Positions 8,427 through 16,269 of a stretch of 64,000 bases of DNA are shown one piece after another. The stretch is from contig JAKVAR010000014.1 in NCBI GenBank assembly GCA_022447585.1, positions 248,001-312,000 of the forward strand, read 5' to 3'. Under the pieces are notes generated by a model. It did not search any database and was not told the DNA's origin. It was given only the letters and a program-made list of their open reading frames with translations. How positions within the stretch are numbered: the stretch's first letter is position 1; each line of letters begins with the position of its first letter. Position numbers and translations under genes: made by a program. Origin of the DNA: Crocinitomicaceae bacterium (lineage in GTDB: Bacteria > Bacteroidota > Bacteroidia > Flavobacteriales_D > Crocinitomicaceae).

Positions 8427-9197
8427 ATGAAAATGGATATAATATCATTTAATGTTAATGGAGTTAGGGCAATTTCTAAAAAGAATTTTTTTGAAGATAT
8501 GAGCCGTTTGAACCCTGATGTAATTTGTTTACAGGAGACCAAAGCTACCGTGGAGCAGACAAAAGAAACGGTATCAACGGCTTTATCCGAGTATCAAGTT
8601 TACGGAAATGAGGCAGACCGAAAGGGATATTCTGGTACAGCAATTTTGACTAAAGTCAATCCGCTTAATGTTACCTATGATATTGGGGTTGAAGAGCACG
8701 ATACTGAAGGAAGGGTAATTTGTATGGAGTTTGAAGCGTTTCATTTGGTGAATGTTTATACACCGAATTCTGGTAATGATTTGCGCAGATTAGATTATAG
8801 ACAAAGATGGGATACTGCTTTTTTAGCATATTTAAAGAGGCTGGAAGAATCTAAACCAGTAGTTGTTTGCGGTGATTTAAATGTTGCTCATACGGATATA
8901 GATTTAGCGAGACCAAAGCAAAATTATAATAAGTCTGCGGGATTCATGCAGGAAGAGATTAATGGCATAAATGCTTATACTGCGAATGGTTTTGTTGATA
9001 CGTTTAGAATTTTGCATCCAGAAGAATTGAAGTATTCTTGGTGGAGCTATAGAGGTGGAGCTAGAGATCGAAATGTAGGCTGGAGGATAGATTATTTTTT
9101 AGTTTCAGAGTCAATTTTAGAGTGTATTACTGAATCAAATATATTAAATGATGTTATGGGGTCAGATCATTGTCCAACCCAATTAAAGATAGGTTAA
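8427..9197 (+). CDS. xth: Exodeoxyribonuclease III
   Basis: A 256-residue AP endonuclease/3'-5' exonuclease of the ExoIII (Xth/ExoA) family for base excision repair. Diagnostic motifs are ISFNVNGVRA at the N-terminus, ICLQETKA (metal-binding Glu), VVCGDLNVAHTDIDLARP and the C-terminal GSDHCP (catalytic His). Length matches ExoA-type enzymes. The start could be ATG 8427 or ATG 8433 (MDIISFN); both follow the -7 box. It ends at a bidirectional terminator shared with the small gene on the opposite strand. Confidence 0.95.
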   Translation: MKMDIISFNVNGVRAISKKNFFEDMSRLNPDVICLQETKATVEQTKETVSTALSEYQVYGNEADRKGYSGTAILTKVNPLNVTYDIGVEEHDTEGRVICMEFEAFHLVNVYTPNSGNDLRRLDYRQRWDTAFLAYLKRLEESKPVVVCGDLNVAHTDIDLARPKQNYNKSAGFMQEEINGINAYTANGFVDTFRILHPEELKYSWWSYRGGARDRNVGWRIDYFLVSESILECITESNILNDVMGSDHCPTQLKIG

Positions 9198-9230
9198 AAA
9201 AAAGCCGAAAACTTGGGTTTCGGCTTTTTA
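9198..9230. terminator. Bidirectional intrinsic terminator after xth
   Basis: A 10-bp perfect stem AAAGCCGAAA / TTTCGGCTTT around a seven-base loop, flanked by A-runs on the left and T-runs on the right, so it can stop transcription from both xth (plus) and the small secreted peptide gene (minus). Confidence 0.85.
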
Positions 9231-9250
9231 ATTCTTTTTTGAAGAGTAAA

Positions 9251-9460
9251 TTATTTCTTCTTTGAACAGCAGGACTTCTCACCAGACTTAGTAGCGCAAG
9301 AGCTTTTTGTTGTCTTTTTCGAAGACTTTTTCTTCTTCTTTTTCTTTTTGTCGTCGTCTTTCTTAATCTCAGTTTGAACGCTAGAAGTAGCAGCATAAGC
9401 TGTAGTGCCAACTGTTCCAACGAATAAAGCTAAAGAAAGAGCAAAAAATACTTTTTTCAT
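9251..9460 (-). CDS. Small secreted Lys-rich, Cys-containing protein
   Basis: A 69-residue protein with a clear Sec signal peptide (MKKVFFALSLALFVGTVGTTAYA, cleavage after residue 23). The mature part of about 46 residues is very basic: KKDDDKKKKKKKK, then Ser/Thr-Lys stretches, then SSCATK and KSCCSKKK with three cysteines. I recognise no family. The longer ORF in another frame of the same DNA is a shadow, since it lacks a signal peptide and follows the poly-Lys codons. The gene is monocistronic, facing xth across a terminator. It could bind polyanions (LPS, DNA) or metal via the cysteines; both are inference. Confidence 0.7.
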   Translation of the reverse strand: MKKVFFALSLALFVGTVGTTAYAATSSVQTEIKKDDDKKKKKKKKSSKKTTKSSCATKSGEKSCCSKKK

Positions 9461-9581
9461 AATTCAATTTTGTTTTTTCTAATATACAAACTTTCAAATT
9501 GGATTTATTGATCACGAATCATGATTGCGATATTAATCACGATTTTTAACATTTTCAAGATCTAAAATTACGAGGAGTAAT

Positions 9582-10397
9582 TTAAAGGTTTGAATAGATA
9601 AATGCCCAGGCTAAAAAAAACGGGACAACTAAAAATGTAGCATCGAAACGATCTAGAATCCCCCCATGTCCTGGCATGATGTTCCCTGTGTCTTTTACAT
9701 CAAGGTTGCGTTTAAATAGTGATTCAATAAGGTCACCTAATATTGCACATGGAGCAATTATTATAGCTGAAACAATCCAAAATAGAATGTGCTCACTATC
9801 GAATAAATATCCAACAGTAATACCTGCAAGAATTGTAAATATTATTCCTCCAATCGTTCCTTCCCAGGTTTTATTTGGAGAGATGCGCTCAATTAGTTTT
9901 GTTTTACCAGCAATTCTTCCAGATAAATATGCAAAGGTGTCATTCATCCATGTCAAGATGAACATACCCGCTAATAGCGGAAAAGTATTACGGTCTTGCA
10001 CTGTGATTAAAACCATTAAAATGAAAGGAATGGCAACATAGAAGATTCCAAATACTAATACTGATGCATTAAGTATAGGGTTCTTTTTTTTACGCCAAAG
10101 TTCCAGTAATACCAAAGAAAATAATAGCGGTACAAGTGCAACTAATGAGAATGTTGGTAGGAGGTTAAAAAAGATCAATGTGGTAAGTCCAAAAATGAAT
10201 AACCCATAGAAAAGACCAGTTTCCCAACGCACATTTACGTTATCCTGATTTTTGAAAAGTTGATAAAACTCAATTAGTCCTATGGACATAAATAATCCAA
10301 AAACACCTGTTGTGACTATATCAGAAAAGAATAGAGGAAGTAGAACGATTGAAATGAAAACACTCCCAGTTAAAGATCTCAGTAAAACATTATTCAT
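9582..10397 (-). CDS. cdsA: Phosphatidate cytidylyltransferase
   Basis: A 271-residue integral membrane enzyme making CDP-diacylglycerol from phosphatidate and CTP, the branch point of phospholipid synthesis. It has eight or so hydrophobic helices, and the C-terminal CdsA signature is clear: SPNKTWEGTIGG, then LGDLIESLFKRN, DVKDTGNIMPGHGGILDRFD. It is the last gene of the rsfS-ftsH-DUF2007-cdsA operon; its start overlaps the DUF2007 stop by eight bases. Confidence 0.96.
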   Translation of the reverse strand: MNNVLLRSLTGSVFISIVLLPLFFSDIVTTGVFGLFMSIGLIEFYQLFKNQDNVNVRWETGLFYGLFIFGLTTLIFFNLLPTFSLVALVPLLFSLVLLELWRKKKNPILNASVLVFGIFYVAIPFILMVLITVQDRNTFPLLAGMFILTWMNDTFAYLSGRIAGKTKLIERISPNKTWEGTIGGIIFTILAGITVGYLFDSEHILFWIVSAIIIAPCAILGDLIESLFKRNLDVKDTGNIMPGHGGILDRFDATFLVVPFFLAWAFIYSNL

Positions 10398-10599
10398 TTG
10401 TCTCTTCGATTAGTTTTAATGCTTCATCTACGTCTTCAGCTCTTACATTCAAATAAATATACCCAAAAGCGTTATATGACGAGTCGCGTTGGTCAAAAAT
10501 TGAAACTGGAATTTCATAAGCTTCCAGTTTCATTTTGTAAATGCGTACAATATATTCGTCAGTCGATTGGTAAACAGCAACCCATTTAGGCTCCTTCAC
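10390..10599 (-). CDS. DUF2007-type small protein
   Basis: A 69-residue protein of the DUF2007 (putative signal-transducing, PII-like fold) family: it opens [11 protein letters not shown], carries YKMKLEAYEIPVSIFDQRDS in the middle and ends VDEALKLIEETNE, the usual pattern of these small acidic proteins. I place the start at GTG 10599, inside the last 14 bases of ftsH; longer frames read back into ftsH and only give low-complexity residues. It sits between ftsH and cdsA with overlaps on both sides, so its translation is coupled to both. Function unknown in the family. Confidence 0.75.
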   Translation of the reverse strand: MKEPKWVAVYQSTDEYIVRIYKMKLEAYEIPVSIFDQRDSSYNAFGYIYLNVRAEDVDEALKLIEETNE

Positions 10600-12673
10600 T
10601 AGTTTCGTTCGAAGTATTGTCCATTTCTGAAGAAGATTCTTCACTAGTCCCATTTTCAGTAGTTGCGTTTTCGTTAGTTGTTTCTGCTGTCGTCGTTTCT
10701 GTAACAATTTCAGCGTCATCTACTTTTTCCTCAACAGTTTTCTTGTCCCATTGACGTTCTCCAAATATAGCAACTAAATCTTCTTTAAAGATGACCTCTT
10801 TTTCAAGAAGTTTCTCCGCAAGTAGGATTAACTTATCTTCATTTTCCCTTAGAATTTTAATAGCTCTTTGGTATTGAGTTTCAATTAAGTTACTTGATTC
10901 CTCATCAATAACACGTGCTGTGTCGTCAGAGTATGGTTTAGTAAATTGATTGTTTCCTTGAGCGTCATAGAAAGAAATGTTTCCAATCTTATCGTTAAGA
11001 CCATAGATTGAAACCATTGCATATGCTTGTTTAGTAACCTTCTCTAAGTCGCTTAAAGCTCCGGTGCTAATCTTACCAAATGTTATTTCCTCAGCAGCTC
11101 TACCTCCAAGTGCAGCGCACATGTCATCAAGTATTTGCTCTGTTGTTGTGATACTTCTTTCTTCGGGAAGGTACCAGGCAGCTCCCAGTGATCTTCCTCT
11201 TGGTACAATCGTTACTTTTACTAATGGGTTAGCATACTGCAACATCCAAGAGATTGTTGCGTGACCAGCTTCGTGAAATGCAATTGATCTTTTCTCTTCT
11301 GGTGTAATGATTTTATTTTTCTTTTCAAGACCGCCAACGATTCTATCAACGGCATCAAGAAAATCTTGTTTCTCAACAAATTTCTTGTTGTGTCTAGCAG
11401 CTATTAATGCAGCTTCGTTGCAAAGATTCGCGATATCCGCTCCAGAGAAACCAGGAGTTTGTCTGGATAAGAACTCAATGTCCATATCTTGCTGCAGTTT
11501 CAATGGTTTCAAGTGAACAGCAAATATTTCTTTACGCTCATTGATGTCAGGCATATCAACAAAAATCTGACGGTCAAACCGACCAGCTCTAGTTAAGGCT
11601 TTATCTAATACATCAGCTCGATTTGTTGCGGCAAGTATGATAACTCCCGAGTTTGTTCCGAACCCATCCATCTCAGTTAATAACTGATTCAGTGTATTCT
11701 CGCGCTCATCATTTGAACCAAAACCATTGTTCTTTCCTCTAGCTCGTCCTATAGCATCAATTTCATCAATGAAAATGATAGATGGAGACTTCTCCTTCGC
11801 TTGCTTGAATAAATCACGCACTCTTGAAGCACCAACCCCAACGAACATTTCAACAAAATCAGATCCTGATAAAGAGAAGAAAGGAACTTTTGCTTCGCCA
11901 GCTACTGCTTTTGCAAGGAGTGTTTTACCTGTCCCGGGAGGTCCTACAAGTAATGCTCCTTTCGGTATCTTAGCTCCTAATTCAGTGTATTTTTTAGAGT
12001 TTTTTAAGAATTCAACTATCTCTTCAATCTCTTCTTTTGCTCCTTCTAAACCGGCAACATCATTGAATGTTACGTTAGTGGTTTTACCATTTTCATATAC
12101 CTTAGCTTTGGATTTTCCAATGTTGAAAATCTGTCCGCCAGCACCGCCAGCGCCTCCGCCACCTGTCATTCTTCGCATGACGAATAACCAGATTACAATT
12201 AAAATTGCAATAGGCAATAAGAATCCTAAAATGTTACTTATATAGTTTATTTCTTCTTCAGGAGTAACTTGAACAGTGTTTTTCCCAGCCGCTTCAAGTT
12301 CCTTGTTCATTTCTTTTACTTCTGTTGTAAAAGCTCCGGCATCAAGGATTTTAACAGAGAATTCTTGTTTTCCTCCCATTCTATTACCTCTGTTAAGGGC
12401 ATCCTTCATGCCTTTATACTTAGATAATTCGGATGCTTTTATGAAGTCTTTACCTTCAGTGGTTAAAGTGAAATCAACTCGAACTCTATTTACGAGTGCT
12501 ACTTCTGAAATATAACCTTCTTTCGCTAATTCAATAAATGTGTCTTCTGATTTAATCGTAGCGCTACTCCCTGAGGACATGAATAATTGGAAACCAATGA
12601 TTGCAACCGCAATCACTGCATAAATCCAATAGATTGAAAAAGGACTTTTCTTTTTGTTTTGATTATCTGCCAT
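10586..12673 (-). CDS. ftsH: ATP-dependent zinc metalloprotease FtsH
   Basis: A 695-residue hexameric membrane AAA+ protease that degrades misfolded membrane proteins and regulatory substrates. Visible in order: membrane helix about 13-33, periplasmic domain 35-145, second helix 147-166, a Gly-rich hinge GGGGAGGAGG (171-180), Walker A GPPGTGKT (244-251), Walker B FIDEID (301-306), and the zinc-protease motif HEAGH (467-471). The last 55 residues are an acidic, Thr/Glu/Asn-rich tail. It follows rsfS by 11 bases and is in the same operon. The C-terminal coding end contains the start of the DUF2007 gene. Confidence 0.97.
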   Translation of the reverse strand: MADNQNKKKSPFSIYWIYAVIAVAIIGFQLFMSSGSSATIKSEDTFIELAKEGYISEVALVNRVRVDFTLTTEGKDFIKASELSKYKGMKDALNRGNRMGGKQEFSVKILDAGAFTTEVKEMNKELEAAGKNTVQVTPEEEINYISNILGFLLPIAILIVIWLFVMRRMTGGGGAGGAGGQIFNIGKSKAKVYENGKTTNVTFNDVAGLEGAKEEIEEIVEFLKNSKKYTELGAKIPKGALLVGPPGTGKTLLAKAVAGEAKVPFFSLSGSDFVEMFVGVGASRVRDLFKQAKEKSPSIIFIDEIDAIGRARGKNNGFGSNDERENTLNQLLTEMDGFGTNSGVIILAATNRADVLDKALTRAGRFDRQIFVDMPDINERKEIFAVHLKPLKLQQDMDIEFLSRQTPGFSGADIANLCNEAALIAARHNKKFVEKQDFLDAVDRIVGGLEKKNKIITPEEKRSIAFHEAGHATISWMLQYANPLVKVTIVPRGRSLGAAWYLPEERSITTTEQILDDMCAALGGRAAEEITFGKISTGALSDLEKVTKQAYAMVSIYGLNDKIGNISFYDAQGNNQFTKPYSDDTARVIDEESSNLIETQYQRAIKILRENEDKLILLAEKLLEKEVIFKEDLVAIFGERQWDKKTVEEKVDDAEIVTETTTAETTNENATTENGTSEESSSEMDNTSNETSEGA

Positions 12674-12684
12674 TATGATTTTTT

Positions 12685-13062
12685 TTAATCCAAGTTTGGA
12701 ATATCTGTTCTTTTTGCATCAGCCCAAAGGTCTTCTAGATCAAAGAATTCACGCGTGTCTTTGTAGAATACATGTGCAACAACACTAACGAAATCCATTA
12801 ATACCCATTCACTATTTTTTTTACCTTCCGTTCTGTATGGTTTTTCACCAATCTCTTTTCTCGTATGACGTAATACTGATGAGCTAATACCATCAACTTG
12901 AGTTGAAGATTCTCCACTACAAATCACGAAAAAGTCACAAACAGCACTGTCAATTTCTCTTAAGTCCAAAACAACAATGTCGTGAGCTTTATTTTCTTGC
13001 ATTCCTTCAACGATCGTGTCTGCTAATAATTGTGATTCGTTGTAGATTAATTCTTTATTCAT
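12685..13062 (-). CDS. rsfS: Ribosomal silencing factor RsfS (Iojap)
   Basis: A 125-residue protein of the Iojap/RsfS family that binds L14 on the 50S subunit and blocks subunit joining in stationary phase. The family core is seen in DIVVLDLREIDSAVCDFFVI, SSTQVDGISSSV and WVLMDFVSVVAHVF. It is the first gene of the rsfS-ftsH-DUF2007-cdsA operon, so membrane-protein quality control and phospholipid synthesis are co-transcribed with ribosome silencing. An exact -7 box lies 20 bases upstream. Confidence 0.95.
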   Translation of the reverse strand: MNKELIYNESQLLADTIVEGMQENKAHDIVVLDLREIDSAVCDFFVICSGESSTQVDGISSSVLRHTRKEIGEKPYRTEGKKNSEWVLMDFVSVVAHVFYKDTREFFDLEDLWADAKRTDIPNLD

Positions 13063-13081
13063 CTAATATTTTTAAGCCTTA

Positions 13082-13089
13082 CAAAACTA
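13082..13089 (-). promoter_or_regulatory. -7 box of the rsfS-ftsH-cdsA operon (TAGTTTTG)
   Basis: Exact TAnnTTTG on the minus strand, giving a leader of roughly 13 bases before rsfS. It lies in the 78 bp between rsfS and the divergent birA start (13141), and overlaps the region where an alternative longer birA reading frame would begin. Confidence 0.6.
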
Positions 13090-13140
13090 ATGTTAAAATT
13101 AAATAAATCCTTACTTTTAAAGCCACCAAATGTTAAATCC

Positions 13141-13884
13141 ATGATGGAAATCGGTCGTAAAATAATTCATTTAGATTCTATAGACTCTACGAGCAATTAT
13201 ATTGCCAATATGGTTAGAACTAATGAAATCGGACATGGCACGGTAATTTTGGCAGATGAACAATTCGCAGGCAGAGGGCAGAGAGACTCTGAATGGTCAG
13301 TTAAACCTGGAGAAAACCTAACTTTTTCTGTGTTTATTGATAACGTCAATGTGGCAGTAACAGATCAGTTCGTTTTGACACAGGTTGTATCCTTGAGTTT
13401 AGTTGAAATTCTGAGGCAATTTGGAATTGAAGCTGATATTAAATGGCCGAATGATATTTTCGTAAATAGAAAGAAGATTGCAGGGGTATTAATTGAAAAT
13501 CAATTGAAGGGGAAGTTGATCAAAAATTCTATTATTGGAATAGGTTTAAATGTCAATCAAACCGAATTTGATTCTTTTATCGCTACCAGTATTAAAAAAG
13601 AGATAGGCGCGTTCAAAAATGTTCGTGATGTTCTTTATTCGTTCATTTATACTTTCAATAAAGTTTGGAACAAGTATATAATTGATTTCCATCTTTTAAG
13701 TGAGGAGTATCATCAAAATCTATATCTAATAGATGCAGAGGCTCAATATGAGGATGTCGAAGGACAGTTTACGGGAGTTATAAAAGGTGTTCAGCCTTCA
13801 GGGCATTTAATTCTAGAGAAAGATTCTACTGAAAAGTACTATGATTTGAAGGAGATTAAGTTTATCCCTCGAAATGCCCTTTGA
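13141..13884 (+). CDS. birA: Biotin-[acetyl-CoA-carboxylase] ligase
   Basis: A 247-residue biotin protein ligase. Motifs: DSIDSTSNYIANM, ADEQFAGRGQRDSEW (the GRGR-like biotinyl-AMP loop, here GRGQR) and KWPNDIFVNRKKIAGVLIEN. It has only the catalytic and short C-terminal domains, with no N-terminal DNA-binding domain, so it cannot act as the E. coli type repressor. I start at ATG 13141; an in-frame ATG at 13090 would add 17 residues without family support and would overlap both the rsfS promoter and a -7-like box TACTTTTA (13112-13119). Its end overlaps the next, convergent gene by 23 bases. Confidence 0.93.
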   Translation: MMEIGRKIIHLDSIDSTSNYIANMVRTNEIGHGTVILADEQFAGRGQRDSEWSVKPGENLTFSVFIDNVNVAVTDQFVLTQVVSLSLVEILRQFGIEADIKWPNDIFVNRKKIAGVLIENQLKGKLIKNSIIGIGLNVNQTEFDSFIATSIKKEIGAFKNVRDVLYSFIYTFNKVWNKYIIDFHLLSEEYHQNLYLIDAEAQYEDVEGQFTGVIKGVQPSGHLILEKDSTEKYYDLKEIKFIPRNAL

Positions 13885-14260
13885 GCTTGTCTGACATGTA
13901 GTTAAATAAGTTCTTTAATGGTTTTTCAACCATCATTTTCAAGAACATGTTAACTTCTCCATCAAAATTAATGTATCCTATTGTTACCGAATCAGATTCC
14001 TCGAGATTTATAGTCAATTTAAACGGGAAGGGTGATTTTTCTCCCGATTTCAAGAAAAGTTTGTCATCTTCTTGTCCGTCTTGAATTAAAGAGATAATGA
14101 TGCCACCTTGAACTTTAAAGGAACATTCCTCAACATTTGATTTAAAATCGGAGATACTCTCCTGAGGCAATAAATGAATTAGATTATTTGAGTCAGACAA
14201 AAACGTTTTAATTTCTTCTGTCTTTGCTTTAACCTCTACTTTATTACTATCTAATTTCAT
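13862..14260 (-). CDS. SRPBCC (START-like) domain protein
   Basis: A 132-residue soluble protein with the outline of the SRPBCC fold seen next to pyrE in Flavobacteriales: N-terminal KVEVKAKTEEIKTFLSDSNN, central beta-rich half with repeated charged strands, and C-terminal amphipathic helix PLKNLFNYMSDKLKGHF. Such proteins bind hydrophobic ligands; the ligand is unknown. It lies seven bases after pyrE and is probably co-transcribed with it, but a link to pyrimidine synthesis is not evident from sequence. Confidence 0.7.
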   Translation of the reverse strand: MKLDSNKVEVKAKTEEIKTFLSDSNNLIHLLPQESISDFKSNVEECSFKVQGGIIISLIQDGQEDDKLFLKSGEKSPFPFKLTINLEESDSVTIGYINFDGEVNMFLKMMVEKPLKNLFNYMSDKLKGHFEG

Positions 14261-14267
14261 CTTAGTA

Positions 14268-14909
14268 TTATTTAGACCATTCTTCGGGAGCTTCCTTCCA
14301 TTCTTTCAAGGAAGATAAATCCTCTTCAGAAATAAGATTGCTCGTTAATGCTTTTTCTAACATTACATCATAATCAGTAAGTGTTACGTATGGGCATTCT
14401 GCATTTGCAAAATTTTGGTGTGCTATATCGAATCCGTATGTAAAGATAGCAACTAGACCTTTAATTTCAAGTTTAGCATCTCTTAATGCTTCAACTGCTT
14501 TAAGACTACTTCCTCCTGTAGATAGAAGGTCTTCAATAACTACTACTTTTTGTCCTGCTTCAAAATATCCCTCGATTTGATTACCCATACCGTGAGATTT
14601 TGCTTCACTTCGAACATAAATGAAAGGAACACCTAATTCTTGAGCTACTAAAGCTCCTTGAGCAATTCCACCTGTTGCAACACCAGCAATTACATCCGGT
14701 TTACCGTAATGCTCGATAATACTTTCTGCATATGCTTGACGAATGAAAGTTCTTACTTGGGGGTAAGATAGGGTTACTCTATTGTCGCAATAAATTGGAG
14801 ACTTTATTCCAGAAGCCCATGTGAAAGGATCCTTTGGATTAAGTTTAATTGCTTTGATTTGTAACAGAAATTCTGCTACTTTTAAGGCTTTATCTTCGTT
14901 CAAAATCAT
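14268..14909 (-). CDS. pyrE: Orotate phosphoribosyltransferase
   Basis: A 213-residue enzyme of de novo pyrimidine synthesis, converting orotate and PRPP to OMP. It shows FTWASGIKSPIYCDNR, the catalytic-loop region YVRSEAKSHG and the PRPP-binding motif VVVIEDLLSTGGSS. The gene starts only eight bases from the divergent NUDIX gene. Its -7 box ends five bases before the ATG, so the mRNA should be leaderless or nearly so. Confidence 0.96.
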   Translation of the reverse strand: MILNEDKALKVAEFLLQIKAIKLNPKDPFTWASGIKSPIYCDNRVTLSYPQVRTFIRQAYAESIIEHYGKPDVIAGVATGGIAQGALVAQELGVPFIYVRSEAKSHGMGNQIEGYFEAGQKVVVIEDLLSTGGSSLKAVEALRDAKLEIKGLVAIFTYGFDIAHQNFANAECPYVTLTDYDVMLEKALTSNLISEEDLSSLKEWKEAPEEWSK

Positions 14910-14914
14910 GGGGG

Positions 14915-14922
14915 CAAATGTA
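14915..14922 (-). promoter_or_regulatory. -7 box of pyrE (TACATTTG), overlapping the NUDIX start codon
   Basis: Exact TAnnTTTG on the minus strand. Only five bases (all C) separate it from the pyrE ATG. The box covers the NUDIX start codon at 14918-14920. On the plus strand a one-mismatch box TATCTTCG (14891-14898), inside pyrE, could serve the NUDIX gene. Confidence 0.6.
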
Positions 14923-15523
14923 CAAAGTTTTTATTGATCATAAACCAATAGTAATTTTAAATAAGACTAATTTTTCAACAAATTATTCTTTTGTAGAATC
15001 AAAGGATATTAAAGTATTTCCAGATGATATTTTAGAGAAAATAAATATAGCTTCAATTGAAGAGCCTTTAGCTGTTTTAACTGATGATGTTGATGAGGAA
15101 TTCGCACGTTTATTTAAATCCTATGAGCTTGTTAAAGCTGCGGGAGGTGTGGTTCAGTCAGACGATGGTTTTTTGGTGATTGAGCGAAATGGGTTCTGGG
15201 ATATTCCTAAAGGCAAGATGGAAAAAGGTGAACTGCCTGAGGAATCTGCTTATAGAGAAATAGAAGAAGAGTGCGGAATTTCTGGTCATGAATTGGATCA
15301 GTTGTTAACAATAACGTATCACACCTATGAGTATAAAGGTAATCCAGTTCTAAAAAAGACGTACTGGTACCATTTTTTATATAACGGTTCGGAAAAATTA
15401 GAACCGCAAGTTGAAGAGGGAATAACTAAAGTCGAATGGTTTACTAAAGATAGGATACCTCAAATTCGATCGAATACATTTGGATCAATAAATGATGTTC
15501 TTGATGCTTATTCACTTTTATGA
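14918..15523 (+). CDS. NUDIX hydrolase
   Basis: A 201-residue protein with a complete Nudix box GKMEKGELPEESAYREIEEE continuing into CGI, preceded by a KAAGGVVQSDDGFLVIERNG strand typical of diadenosine/ADP-ribose type enzymes. An N-terminal 70-residue extension of unknown role precedes it. Substrate not predictable. The start ATG is eight bases from pyrE's; no in-frame alternative is needed. The 3' end overlaps the convergent SDR gene by 16 bases. Confidence 0.88.
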   Translation: MYKVFIDHKPIVILNKTNFSTNYSFVESKDIKVFPDDILEKINIASIEEPLAVLTDDVDEEFARLFKSYELVKAAGGVVQSDDGFLVIERNGFWDIPKGKMEKGELPEESAYREIEEECGISGHELDQLLTITYHTYEYKGNPVLKKTYWYHFLYNGSEKLEPQVEEGITKVEWFTKDRIPQIRSNTFGSINDVLDAYSLL

Positions 15524-16269
15524 AGTATTGTAGGTGTTGCTTGAGCTGTAGGCATAATTACAATGTCATTGATGTTCACATGTACAGGTCTAGAGGCAAC
15601 AAAATATGCAGTTTCAGCAATATCGTTAGCTAAAAGTGGAGAATATCCCTCATAAACTGAATCGGCGGTATTTTTATTCCCTTTAAATCTTACTAAAGAA
15701 AACTCGGTTTCTGCTGCTCCAGGAGCTATATTCGTTACTTTAATGTTGTGTGAAACTAAGTCTATGCGCATGGCTTGAGATAAAGCATCTACAGCATGTT
15801 TTGAGGCGCAATATACATTTCCGCCAGGGTATACTTCTTTTCCAGCAATACTTGCAATGTTTATGATATGCCCCTTGCTATTTGATTTTAAGAAAGGAAT
15901 AATCTCTTTTGATACGTACAATAGACCTTTTACATTTGTATCAATCATTCTTTCCCAATCCTCTGTGTTTCCCTGATCTATCGGACCCTTACCAACAGCA
16001 AGTCCTGCATTATTTATAAGCAACTCAATACTCGAAGTTATCTTTGAAGGTAAAGAGCCAATAGCATTCATTACATCATTTTGATTTCGAACATCAAAGC
16101 AAAGTGTAATTACCTCAATATTGCATTCCTTTTCAATTTTTGCCTTTAATGTATTTAAACGTTCTTCTCGTCTTCCTGTTAAGATGAGATTCCAGTTGTT
16201 TCTAGCGAAAAGTTCTGCGCAAGCCTTTCCAAATCCAGCGGTCGCTCCTGTTATAAGTGCATATTTCAT
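15508..16269 (-). CDS. Short-chain dehydrogenase/reductase (YdfG-like)
   Basis: A 253-residue classical SDR. The NADP-binding motif TGATAGFGKACAE (TGxxxGxG), the second-strand LTGRREERL, NNAGLAVG and the catalytic YCASK (Y-x3-K) with upstream Ser in NIASIAGK are all present. The closest type by pattern is YdfG, an NADP-dependent serine/3-hydroxy acid dehydrogenase, but the true substrate is unknown. Its ATG overlaps the stop of the upstream membrane-protein gene (ATGA), so the two are translationally coupled. Confidence 0.88.
   Translation of the reverse strand: MKYALITGATAGFGKACAELFARNNWNLILTGRREERLNTLKAKIEKECNIEVITLCFDVRNQNDVMNAIGSLPSKITSSIELLINNAGLAVGKGPIDQGNTEDWERMIDTNVKGLLYVSKEIIPFLKSNSKGHIINIASIAGKEVYPGGNVYCASKHAVDALSQAMRIDLVSHNIKVTNIAPGAAETEFSLVRFKGNKNTADSVYEGYSPLLANDIAETAYFVASRPVHVNINDIVIMPTAQATPTILHKSE

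Noticed and set aside
9154..9420. 88-residue minus-strand ORF overlapping the small Lys/Cys-rich peptide
   Set aside because: Frame-shifted shadow of the poly-Lys region (Arg/Lys-rich), overlaps the xth end and terminator and lacks a signal peptide.
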